Assembly: GCF_041915215.1 (NCBI RefSeq)
Contig: NZ_JAYSBV010000003.1
Source of the DNA: Zoogloea sp021286885
GTDB lineage: Bacteria > Pseudomonadota > Gammaproteobacteria > Burkholderiales > Rhodocyclaceae
DNA length: 64,000 nucleotides
Strand: one strand, 5' to 3'
Numbering within the stretch: the stretch's first letter is position 1; each line of letters opens with the position of its first letter. The notes under the pieces were generated by a model. That model ran no database searches. It saw only the letters and a program-made list of their open reading frames with translations, and was not told where the DNA came from. The position numbers were made by a program, and so were the translations under genes. Below are positions 32,907 to 41,160 of the stretch, one piece after another.

Positions 32907-34615
32907 CGTCTCCCGATAAATCTTCTGCCGCCCATGCCGCTGCCGGCCTCCATGATCTGATCCAGGCCGCCAGCCCCCGGGCCGGGCGTCGCCGCCTGCT
33001 GCTGGGCGGCGGTGCGGCCCTGGCCCTTGCCGGCCTGGGGCTGGTGGCCCTGCTGGGCGGGGACGGCGGCGCCCAAGGGCCCGTTTTTCGCACCCAGCCC
33101 GTCGAGAAGGGCGAACTGGTGATCCGGGTGAACGCCACCGGCACCCTCCACGCCACGACCCAGGTGGATGTGGGCAGCGAACTTTCCGGCGTGCTCGAAA
33201 GCGTGCTGGTGCAGGTGAACGACCGTGTGAGCAAAGGCCAGGTGGTGGCCCGGCTGGATACTTCCAAACTCCAGGATCAGGTACGCCAGGCCCGCGCCAG
33301 CCTGGCCTCGGCCCAGGCCAAGGTGGCCCAGTGCGAGGCCACCGTGGTGGAAGCCCAGGCCAATCTGGCCCGCCTCAAGGAATTGGCCCGGCTTTCGGGC
33401 GGCAAGATTCCCGCCCGGGCGGATCTGGACACGGCAGAGGCCACCGCCCTGCGCGCCGTGGCCGACAAGCAGGCCGCCGAAGCGTCGGTGCTCTCGGCCC
33501 GGGCCGAACTCAGTAGCGACGAAATCAGCCTCGCCAAGGCCACCGTGCGCTCCCCCATCAACGGGGTGGTGCTGGCCCGCAAGGTGGAGCCGGGTCAGAC
33601 CGTGGCCGCTGCCATGACAACCCCGGTGCTGTTCACCATCGCCGAAGACCTGCGCCGCATGGAATTGCAGGTGGACGTGGACGAGGCCGATGTGGGCAAG
33701 GTGCACGCCGGCCAGGAGGCGGTGTTCCACGTGGATGCCTGGCCCGGCCAGAACTTCCCGGCCCAGGTGACCCGGGTCGGCCTGGGCTCCCAGACCAAGG
33801 ACAACGTGGTGTCCTACCTCACCATCCTCAAGGTGGCCAACGATCAGCTCCAGCTGCGCCCGGGCATGACCGCCTCGGCGGAGATCACCACCGCCCGGCG
33901 CCAAAATGCGCTGCTGGTGCCCAACACCGCCCTGCGTTACGCCCCGCCCGCCCAGACTTTGGAAGGCGGCCCCCCCTCGGGCGGGTTGCTGGACAAGATC
34001 CTGCCCCACCCCCCGCGCATGGGCCAGACCCCCGCGTCTGGCGGCAAGGCCAAGGACGGCAGCCAGCAAATCTGGCTGCTCCAGGACGGCCAGCCCCGCC
34101 CACTGCGGGTACAGGTGCTGGGCAGCAATGGCCAGATGTCTGAAGTGCGCCCGGTGGACGGCGCCCAGGCGCTGGTGCCCGGCGCGCAGGTCATCGTAGA
34201 TCGAGAAGGGCGAACTGGTGATCCGGGTGAACGCCACCGGCACCCTCCACGCCACGACCCAGGTGGATGTGGGCAGCGAACTTTCCGGCGTGCTCGAAAG
34301 CGTGCTGGTGCAGGTGAACGACCGTGTGAGCAAAGGCCAGGTGGTGGCCCGGCTGGATACTTCCAAACTCCAGGATCAGGTACGCCAGGCCCGCGCCAGC
34401 CTGGCCTCGGCCCAGGCCAAGGTGGCCCAGTGCGAGGCCACCGTGGTGGAAGCCCAGGCCAATCTGGCCCGCCTCAAGGAATTGGCCCGGCTTTCGGGCG
34501 GCAAGATTCCCGCCCGGGCGGATCTGGACACGGCAGAGGCCACCGCCCTGCGCGCCGTGGCCGACAAGCAGGCCGCCGAAGCGTCGGTGCTCTCGGCCCG
34601 GGCCGAACTCAGTAG
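32903..34615 (+). CDS. MacA-like periplasmic adaptor, first copy, with frameshifted C-terminal tail
   Basis: This is the membrane-fusion adaptor linking a MacB-type transporter to the outer-membrane channel. It has a cytoplasmic N terminus, one membrane helix at about 31-52 and the barrel/lipoyl/alpha-hairpin layout of MacA (TTQVDVGSELSGVLESVLVQVNDRVSKGQVVARLDTSKL; LPNTALRYAPP-like late strand). It carries 432 native residues. At 34200/34201 a tandem duplication of 1,099 bp (not a multiple of three) throws translation into another frame, replacing the native last seven residues (ETVQRKP) by 138 unrelated, Gly/Arg/Pro-rich residues. Without the duplication it would be a normal 439-residue gene. 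Function may be kept or lost. Confidence 0.85.
   Translation: MTSPDKSSAAHAAAGLHDLIQAASPRAGRRRLLLGGGAALALAGLGLVALLGGDGGAQGPVFRTQPVEKGELVIRVNATGTLHATTQVDVGSELSGVLESVLVQVNDRVSKGQVVARLDTSKLQDQVRQARASLASAQAKVAQCEATVVEAQANLARLKELARLSGGKIPARADLDTAEATALRAVADKQAAEASVLSARAELSSDEISLAKATVRSPINGVVLARKVEPGQTVAAAMTTPVLFTIAEDLRRMELQVDVDEADVGKVHAGQEAVFHVDAWPGQNFPAQVTRVGLGSQTKDNVVSYLTILKVANDQLQLRPGMTASAEITTARRQNALLVPNTALRYAPPAQTLEGGPPSGGLLDKILPHPPRMGQTPASGGKAKDGSQQIWLLQDGQPRPLRVQVLGSNGQMSEVRPVDGAQALVPGAQVIVDREGRTGDPGERHRHPPRHDPGGCGQRTFRRARKRAGAGERPCEQRPGGGPAGYFQTPGSGTPGPRQPGLGPGQGGPVRGHRGGSPGQSGPPQGIGPAFGRQDSRPGGSGHGRGHRPARRGRQAGRRSVGALGPGRTQ
33102..34200 (+). repeat. Tandem duplication unit 1 (1,099 bp)
   Basis: This is the first of two head-to-tail copies inside the adaptor gene. 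Every position I compared with unit 2 is identical, at a constant offset of 1,099 bases. The unit begins TCGAGAAGGGCG and ends CATCGTAGA. No shared bases flank the junction, so there is no microhomology. Confidence 0.95.
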
Positions 34616-35299
34616 CGACGAAATCAGCCTCGCCAAGGCCACCGTGCGCTCCCCCATCAACGGGGTGGTGCTGGCCCGCAAGGTGGAGCCGGGTCAGACC
34701 GTGGCCGCTGCCATGACAACCCCGGTGCTGTTCACCATCGCCGAAGACCTGCGCCGCATGGAATTGCAGGTGGACGTGGACGAGGCCGATGTGGGCAAGG
34801 TGCACGCCGGCCAGGAGGCGGTGTTCCACGTGGATGCCTGGCCCGGCCAGAACTTCCCGGCCCAGGTGACCCGGGTCGGCCTGGGCTCCCAGACCAAGGA
34901 CAACGTGGTGTCCTACCTCACCATCCTCAAGGTGGCCAACGATCAGCTCCAGCTGCGCCCGGGCATGACCGCCTCGGCGGAGATCACCACCGCCCGGCGC
35001 CAAAATGCGCTGCTGGTGCCCAACACCGCCCTGCGTTACGCCCCGCCCGCCCAGACTTTGGAAGGCGGCCCCCCCTCGGGCGGGTTGCTGGACAAGATCC
35101 TGCCCCACCCCCCGCGCATGGGCCAGACCCCCGCGTCTGGCGGCAAGGCCAAGGACGGCAGCCAGCAAATCTGGCTGCTCCAGGACGGCCAGCCCCGCCC
35201 ACTGCGGGTACAGGTGCTGGGCAGCAATGGCCAGATGTCTGAAGTGCGCCCGGTGGACGGCGCCCAGGCGCTGGTGCCCGGCGCGCAGGTCATCGTAGA
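34201..35299 (+). repeat. Tandem duplication unit 2 (1,099 bp)
   Basis: This is the second copy, directly abutting the first. It runs on into the original 3' end of the adaptor gene (AACCGTGCAG after 35299) and then the ATPase gene. Because the period is 3n+1, the first-copy reading frame does not continue in phase across it. Confidence 0.95.
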
Positions 35300-35321
35300 A
35301 ACCGTGCAGAGGAAACCATGA
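34218..35321 (+). pseudogene. MacA-like adaptor, second copy, lacking the N-terminal membrane anchor
   Basis: This open frame of 367 codons repeats the adaptor from IRVNATGTLHATTQVDVG to its true C terminus VIVETVQRKP, just before the ATPase gene. It lacks the first about 72 residues, including the membrane helix, so it cannot be a normal MacA. A GTG at 34218 preceded by GAGAAGGG could permit translation, giving an unanchored cytoplasmic fragment. It is a product of the tandem duplication and identical to the first copy where they overlap. Treat as a truncated remnant unless the duplication is an assembly error. Confidence 0.75.
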
Positions 35322-36111
35322 GCGCATCCCTCCATGCTCCTGCCCAGGCCGCCACGGGGGCAGCCACCCCCACGCCCCTGATCACCCTGTCCGGCGTCAC
35401 CCGGGTGTTTGGCTCGGGTTCTGCTCAATTCCAGGCCCTGCGCGGGGTGGATCTGAACATCTGCGAAGGGGAGTTTGTGGCCGTGATGGGCCCCAGCGGC
35501 TCGGGCAAGTCGTCCCTCATGAACATCCTGGGCTGTCTGGATACGCCCAGCGGCGGAAGCTATCGCTTCCGGGGGCTGGAAGTGCAAAAACTGGGCCGGG
35601 ATCAACGCGCCCTGCTGCGCCGTCACGCGCTCGGCTTCATCTTCCAGGGCTTCAACCTGCTCGCCCGCACCTCCGCCCAGGAGAACGTGGAACTGCCCCT
35701 GCTGTACCGGGGCGAGATGGCTACCGACCGGGCCACCGCCGCCCGCAAGGCCCTGGTCACGGTGGGCCTCGCCGGCTGGGAACATCACACCCCGGCAGAG
35801 CTCTCGGGCGGCCAGCAGCAGCGGGTGGCCATTGCCCGGGCCCTGGTGACAGATCCGGTGCTGCTCCTGGCCGACGAGCCCACCGGCAACCTGGACACCG
35901 CCCGCAGCCAGGAAATCATGGAGCTGCTGGTCAGCCTCAACCGGGAGCGGGGCATCACCATCGTGATGGTCACCCACGAGCCCGACATGGCCGCCTACGC
36001 CCACCGGATCGTGCACATGGTGGATGGCCGGGTGGCCCTGGATTTGCCCCAGCTCCATTCCGATGAACGCCGCCAGCCCGGCCCGTCTTCTGCACGCCTC
36101 GCCCAAGCCTG

Positions 36112-36112
<1 letters not shown>
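35318..36112 (+). CDS. MacB-type ABC transporter ATP-binding protein
   Basis: This is the cytoplasmic ATPase of a MacB/LolD-type mechanotransmission ABC system. The 264-residue protein has Walker A GPSGSGKSS, Q-loop FIFQGFNLL, signature LSGGQQQRVAIARAL, Walker B LLLADEPTGNLD and H-loop VTHEPDM. MacB of E. coli has ATPase and permease in one chain; here they are separate neighbouring genes. Its start overlaps the adaptor's native stop (ATGA) and its stop overlaps the permease start. Export of a drug, toxin or lipid-like compound is likely, but the substrate cannot be named. Confidence 0.92.
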
Positions 36113-37329
<1,217 letters not shown>

Positions 37330-37371
37330 GGGGGGCTTAATGCGGGCGGGGTTCCGGCCTGAACGTGCGTG

Positions 37372-37530
37372 CCCTCACCCCCGGCCCCTCTCCCTCGGGC
37401 GAGGGGAGAAGGGCGCTGGGCGTTGGTCTACGGTGTAAGCCCTTCTACCTCTGGGAGAGGGGAGAAGGGCGCTGAGCGTTGGTCTACGGTGTAAGCCCCT
37501 CTACCTCTGGGAGAGGGGTTGGGGTGAGGG
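37372..37530. repeat. MITE/REP-like palindromic element, copy A (with internal 56-bp tandem repeat)
   Basis: The element is bounded by imperfect inverted terminal repeats of about 22 bp, pattern CCCTCACCCC...CCCCTCTCCC, and contains GGTCTACGGTGTAAGCCC. It is 159 bp, equal to the 103 bp of copy B plus a 56-bp internal tandem duplication (units starting at 37407 and 37463). Bases 37356-37371 are also shared with copy B. No transposase is encoded. Confidence 0.85.
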
Positions 37531-37632
37531 AGAGCTTGGGAAAGCTGTGGATGAGGCTCGGTCGGGGGCAAGCAAAACCCAGCTCCAGACGGTGCCCAGA
37601 TTGTGGGGTGGGCTCAGGCCTGAACGTGCGTG

Positions 37633-37735
37633 CCCTCACCCCCGGCCCCTCTCCCTCGGGCGAGGGGAGAAGGGCGCTGGGCGTTGGTCTACGGTGTAAG
37701 CCCCTCTACCTCTGGGAGAGGGGTTGGGGTGAGGG
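37633..37735. repeat. MITE/REP-like palindromic element, copy B
   Basis: This 103-bp copy of the same element lies 261 bp to the right in the same orientation, with matching terminal inverted repeats. Its right arm supplies the last codons and stop of the FAD-dependent oxidoreductase gene read from the other side. This family of C-rich terminal repeats is commonly dispersed in high-G+C proteobacterial genomes. Confidence 0.85.
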
Positions 37736-38869
37736 AGAGCCCGGGAAAGCCCCCGGCACAAGCTGCCCCACCACCACCTCTGCCAGCGCCAGGCTGGAAG
37801 TCAGGCCCGGGGATTCGATGCCGAAGAGTTCTATCAGCCCGGGGTGGCCGTGGGTTTGGGGGCCCTGGAGGCAGAAATCGGCGGCGGGTTCGTGGGGGGC
37901 GTGGATTTTGGGGCGGATGCCTGCATGGGCGGGCTGGAGGGCCTGGTCGGGGAGTTCGGGCCAGTAGCGGCGGATGGCGGGGTAGAAGCGGGCGGCGCGG
38001 GCGGGGGCGACGCGGTAATCGAAGCCTGCGCTGCCGGGGGCGTCCAGCCATTCCACATCGGGGCCGAAACGGGCCTGGCCGCCCAGATCCAGGGTGAGAT
38101 GGATGCCCAGCCCGCCGGGTTCGGGCAGGGGGTAGATGAGGCGTTGGAAGGGGGCTTTGCCGCTCAGGGCGAAGTAATTGCCCCGGGCGTAATGGCTGGC
38201 GGGCAGGCGCGTGGGGTCGAGCCCGTGCCAGCGGCGGGCCAGGGGCAGGGCGCCCAGGCCGGCGGCGTTCACCACCTGCCGGGCGGCGATTTCCATTTGA
38301 TGGATGCCGCCCACCTGCAGCACCAGGCCGCCACCCGGGCGGGTCTGGCCGCCTTCTACCGGGGCGTGGCAGACCAGTTGGGCGCCGGCTGCTTCGGCGT
38401 CGGCCAGCAGGGCTTGCATCAGGGCGTGGCTGTCGATGATACCGGTTTCGGGCGAGTGGAGCGCCGCCACGCAGCGCAGGGCGGGTTCCAGGGCCTGGGC
38501 CTGGGGCGCACTCAGCAATTCAACGGGGACGCCCAGGGCGTCGGCTTGGCGAGCCAGGATGGCGAGGGCCGGGGTTTGGGCCGTGTCGGTGGCCACCACC
38601 AGCTTGCCCAGGCGGCGGTGGGCGATGCCCCGTGCGGCGCAGTAGGCGTAAAGCCGGGCCCGCCCGGCCATGCAGCAGCGGGCACGCCAGGAGCCGGCGG
38701 GGTAGTAGAGCCCGGCGTGGATCACTTCGCTGGAGCGGCTGGAGATGCCGGTGCCAAACTGGGCGGCGCTTTCCAGAATCAGCACTTCCCGCCCAGCCTG
38801 GGCCAGGGCCCGGGCGCAGGCGAGGCCCACCACGCCGGCACCGATCACGACTGCATCAAGCTGTTCCAT
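37706..38869 (-). CDS. FAD-dependent oxidoreductase (L-2-hydroxyglutarate oxidase / DAO type)
   Basis: This is a 387-residue flavoprotein of the D-amino acid oxidase fold. The N-terminal dinucleotide site is clear (DAVVIGAGVVGLACARALAQAGREVLILE). It continues with SSRSSEVIHAGLYYPAGSWRARCCMAGRARLY, a segment shared with the LhgO/YgaF-type L-2-hydroxyglutarate dehydrogenase group, and late GLTSSLALAEVV, the usual FAD-contacting C-terminal strand. The final residues SPSPQPLSQR come from a repeat element rather than from the family. L-2-hydroxyglutarate is the best guess for substrate. It is read towards the repeats, with the spermidine-synthase-like gene immediately downstream of its start on the same strand. 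Confidence 0.82.
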   Translation of the reverse strand: MEQLDAVVIGAGVVGLACARALAQAGREVLILESAAQFGTGISSRSSEVIHAGLYYPAGSWRARCCMAGRARLYAYCAARGIAHRRLGKLVVATDTAQTPALAILARQADALGVPVELLSAPQAQALEPALRCVAALHSPETGIIDSHALMQALLADAEAAGAQLVCHAPVEGGQTRPGGGLVLQVGGIHQMEIAARQVVNAAGLGALPLARRWHGLDPTRLPASHYARGNYFALSGKAPFQRLIYPLPEPGGLGIHLTLDLGGQARFGPDVEWLDAPGSAGFDYRVAPARAARFYPAIRRYWPELPDQALQPAHAGIRPKIHAPHEPAADFCLQGPQTHGHPGLIELFGIESPGLTSSLALAEVVVGQLVPGAFPGSPSPQPLSQR

Positions 38870-38884
38870 GGCGGCGGGGCGGGC

Positions 38885-39649
38885 TTAAAAGCGCAGGCTG
38901 TCGCCCTGGAGCAGGCTGGCGCCCCGACTGCCCTTGATGCGCTTGAGGGTGGGGGCGAGGCCCAGGCCGGTGGCGGCCTTGAGGGCCTTGTCGCGGGCCT
39001 GAAGTTCGGTGAAGGGGACGCACACCGGCACTTCGCCGCGCCCCAGGGCCACCACGTTGCCGCTCTCGCAGGGGGGCAGGAACAGGGTCTGGCCGTCGAA
39101 GGCGTCGGTGAAGCGTTTGGCCTGGGCCTTGAAGCCGCGCAGTTCGCCAAACATGTTGACGGCTACCAGCCCTTCCGGGCTCAGGCGGGCGCGGCAGGCG
39201 GCGTAAAACGGCTGCTGGGCCAGGGCGCCGGCCCGGGCGTGGCGGTCAAACCCATCCACCACGATGAGATCCCAAGGGCCGTGATCGCTGCGGTTCATGA
39301 ACGCGGCCCCATCGGCAATCACCACTTCAAAGCGTTCATCCTCGGTGGGCAGGCGGAAATACTGGTGGGCGACCATGTGCACCTCGGGGGCGATTTCCAC
39401 CACGGTGCTGCGTGCTTCCGGCAGGTGCCGATGAATGTAACGGCTCAAGGAACCAGCGCCCAGGCCGATCAGCAGGATGCGGCGGGGCCAGGGGGCCGGG
39501 CGCAGCAGCAGGCCGGCCAGCAGTTCGCGGGTGTATTCGAGGACGAGGGCGTCGGGCTTGCGGATGCGCATGGCGCCCTGAACCCAGTCAGAGCCAAAGT
39601 GCAGGTAGCGGATGCCAGCGTCTTCGCTGATGTCGATGGGTGTTTCCAT
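38885..39649 (-). CDS. Spermidine-synthase-like methyltransferase-fold protein
   Basis: This is a 254-residue Rossmann-fold protein of the spermine/spermidine synthase superfamily. The cofactor-binding strand is RILLIGLGAGSLSRYIHRHLPEARSTVVEIAPEV, followed by VVIADGAAFM and DLIVVDGFDRHARAGALAQQPFYAACRARLSPEGLVAVNMFG. The polyamine-specific D-T-D residues are not obvious, so a true aminopropyltransferase is doubtful. The start at 39649 (METPIDISEDAGIRYLHFGSDW) matches typical family openings; the frame extends 28 codons further. It lies 15 bp upstream of the oxidoreductase start, same strand, so the two form a likely operon. Confidence 0.78.
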   Translation of the reverse strand: METPIDISEDAGIRYLHFGSDWVQGAMRIRKPDALVLEYTRELLAGLLLRPAPWPRRILLIGLGAGSLSRYIHRHLPEARSTVVEIAPEVHMVAHQYFRLPTEDERFEVVIADGAAFMNRSDHGPWDLIVVDGFDRHARAGALAQQPFYAACRARLSPEGLVAVNMFGELRGFKAQAKRFTDAFDGQTLFLPPCESGNVVALGRGEVPVCVPFTELQARDKALKAATGLGLAPTLKRIKGSRGASLLQGDSLRF

Positions 39650-39823
39650 GGAGATCTGGGGATGAATGGGTGTATGCTGCGCTGCAATATCCGTGCATGT
39701 CTGCGTGTTGCAATGCTTGCTTGCACATGGCATGGAACCAGCGTGCAGCGCTGGGCTCTGTGTGTTGTTCTGTCAGCCGTATCTTGCCTGTCGCCATGCA
39801 AGCGACCAACCCGTTTGTTGAGG

Positions 39824-40135
39824 ATGGACCCTGTGACTACCTTTGAAAATTTCTCCCAGGAACTGAGCGCCATTGATCTGGAAATCGCCCGCCTGGCCCA
39901 GTTGTGCGACATCGACCTGACCGCCCCTGGGGTGATTGAAGCTGTTTTGCATAACCAGCAGGAGCTGTGTCCCGTCTCCAACGATTTGGCCTGGGAGAAA
40001 CTGCGGGGTTTGCTGGTGCTCCATTTCCATGTGGTACTCGAAGAGGCCCAGACCGACGGCGTGGATGCGGCTGCAGCCAGCGTGCGCAACGCCCTTCAGA
40101 ACGTGGCGGCCCGGCTCAAGCCCGTCCAGCAGTAA
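39824..40135 (+). CDS. Small acidic helical protein of unknown function
   Basis: This is a 103-residue protein I do not recognise. It is acidic, rich in Leu, Ala and Glu, with no signal peptide or membrane helix, and probably all-helical (FSQELSAIDLEIARLAQLCDIDLTAPGVIEAVL ... AAAASVRNALQNVAARLKP). It has normal codon use for the region and a GAGG before the start. ATG at 39824 is used; GTG three codons later has better spacing from that site. It stands between two genes on the other strand, so it must have its own promoter in the region 39650-39823. It is likely cytoplasmic; no function assigned. Confidence 0.68.
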   Translation: MDPVTTFENFSQELSAIDLEIARLAQLCDIDLTAPGVIEAVLHNQQELCPVSNDLAWEKLRGLLVLHFHVVLEEAQTDGVDAAAASVRNALQNVAARLKPVQQ

Positions 40136-40163
40136 GCCGCAGCGCTCCGCTGCGCCGGCCCCT

Positions 40164-41129
40164 TCAGGGCTGGCTGGGGGGCGTAAAGGGGTGGGAGGTG
40201 AGCCGGAACAGGGGTTTCTGGTCTGGTTGCACTTCCACCTCCACCCAGCCCATGAAGGGCGAGCCGTAGGTTTCGAGCCGGGTCAGGTTGGCCACCGTCT
40301 TGCCGGTTTGGGGATTCACCAGCGGGCGGTCGATCCGGTGCCAGTGGGTGTCGCCGTGTACCAGCAGCACTTCACCGTCGAAGTGTTCTGTTTCGGAAAC
40401 CAGCTGCTCCAGAAAGGCTTGGTAGCCGCGCACCTTTTGCCCTTTGGCAAACTGCTCGAATTCCGGGTTGGCCTGTATCACCACCACGATCCCCTGAAGA
40501 TTTTGGTCGCGGGCCCGGGCGAAGCCCTCGGCCAGCCAGTGCCGGATCACCCGGCTGCGCGCCAGATGCTCGGCGCCGGGCGCGGTGCCCGGGCCAAAGT
40601 TGTTCTCGCTGCCGGGCAGGTTGAGGATGATGAATTCCACCGGCCCCATGGTCCAGGCCACGAATTCCCGATAGGCGGCAAACTCGCCTTCCGGCTGGCG
40701 CACGCTCAGGCGTGTCTGGCCCAGGGTGTGGCCCTGGGGGTAGAAGCGCTTGCGCAGGGCTTCCAGCCGTTCCAGCGGGTCATAGCCCCCGTTGCTGGCC
40801 CGGTGGCAGTCTGTCCATTCGTTGTCGCCCGCCGAAAGCACAAAGGGATGTAGGCTGGTCTGGAACAGGGCCAGACGCTCGTCCAGCAGGCGGTCGTCGC
40901 AGCGCTCCCCGCCGCTTTTGATGTCCCCATCGTGAATCACCACCGCCAGGGGCTGCTGGTCCATCTGGCTCAGCAGCTCGGGCAGGTGCTGGCGCTCGAA
41001 GCTGTTATAGGGCGTATCCCCGAACACGCCGAAGCGATAGGGGGCGTCGGCGCCCTGGCTGGCCGGGCTGGCCAGCCCGAGCAGAGCGGTGGCGAGTAGG
41101 GCGCAGAAACGGGCAGTGCACGAGGACAT
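40164..41129 (-). CDS. Periplasmic calcineurin-like metallophosphoesterase
   Basis: This is a secreted phosphoesterase of 321 residues. It has a signal peptide (FCALLATALLGLASPASQGADA) and then metal-binding motifs in the right order: FGVFGDTPYN, VIHDGDIKSG, LSAGDNEW and late VLLVHGDTHWHRID. The GNH(E/D) motif is present as GDNEW. Cysteine pairs (CDDR, DCHR) suggest disulfides. It is 31 bp downstream of mutS on the same strand, but no functional link is apparent. Substrate is unknown; extracellular phosphate esters are possible. Confidence 0.85.
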   Translation of the reverse strand: MSSCTARFCALLATALLGLASPASQGADAPYRFGVFGDTPYNSFERQHLPELLSQMDQQPLAVVIHDGDIKSGGERCDDRLLDERLALFQTSLHPFVLSAGDNEWTDCHRASNGGYDPLERLEALRKRFYPQGHTLGQTRLSVRQPEGEFAAYREFVAWTMGPVEFIILNLPGSENNFGPGTAPGAEHLARSRVIRHWLAEGFARARDQNLQGIVVVIQANPEFEQFAKGQKVRGYQAFLEQLVSETEHFDGEVLLVHGDTHWHRIDRPLVNPQTGKTVANLTRLETYGSPFMGWVEVEVQPDQKPLFRLTSHPFTPPSQP

Positions 41130-41160
41130 GGCGGGGCTCCAGAAAAGTGGCTGGCGCAGC

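Noticed and set aside
37844..39823. Very long plus-strand open frame (763 codons) running into the small protein at 39824
   Set aside because: It is antisense to the oxidoreductase and spermidine-synthase-like genes and arises from high-G+C codon bias; only the last 103 codons look real.
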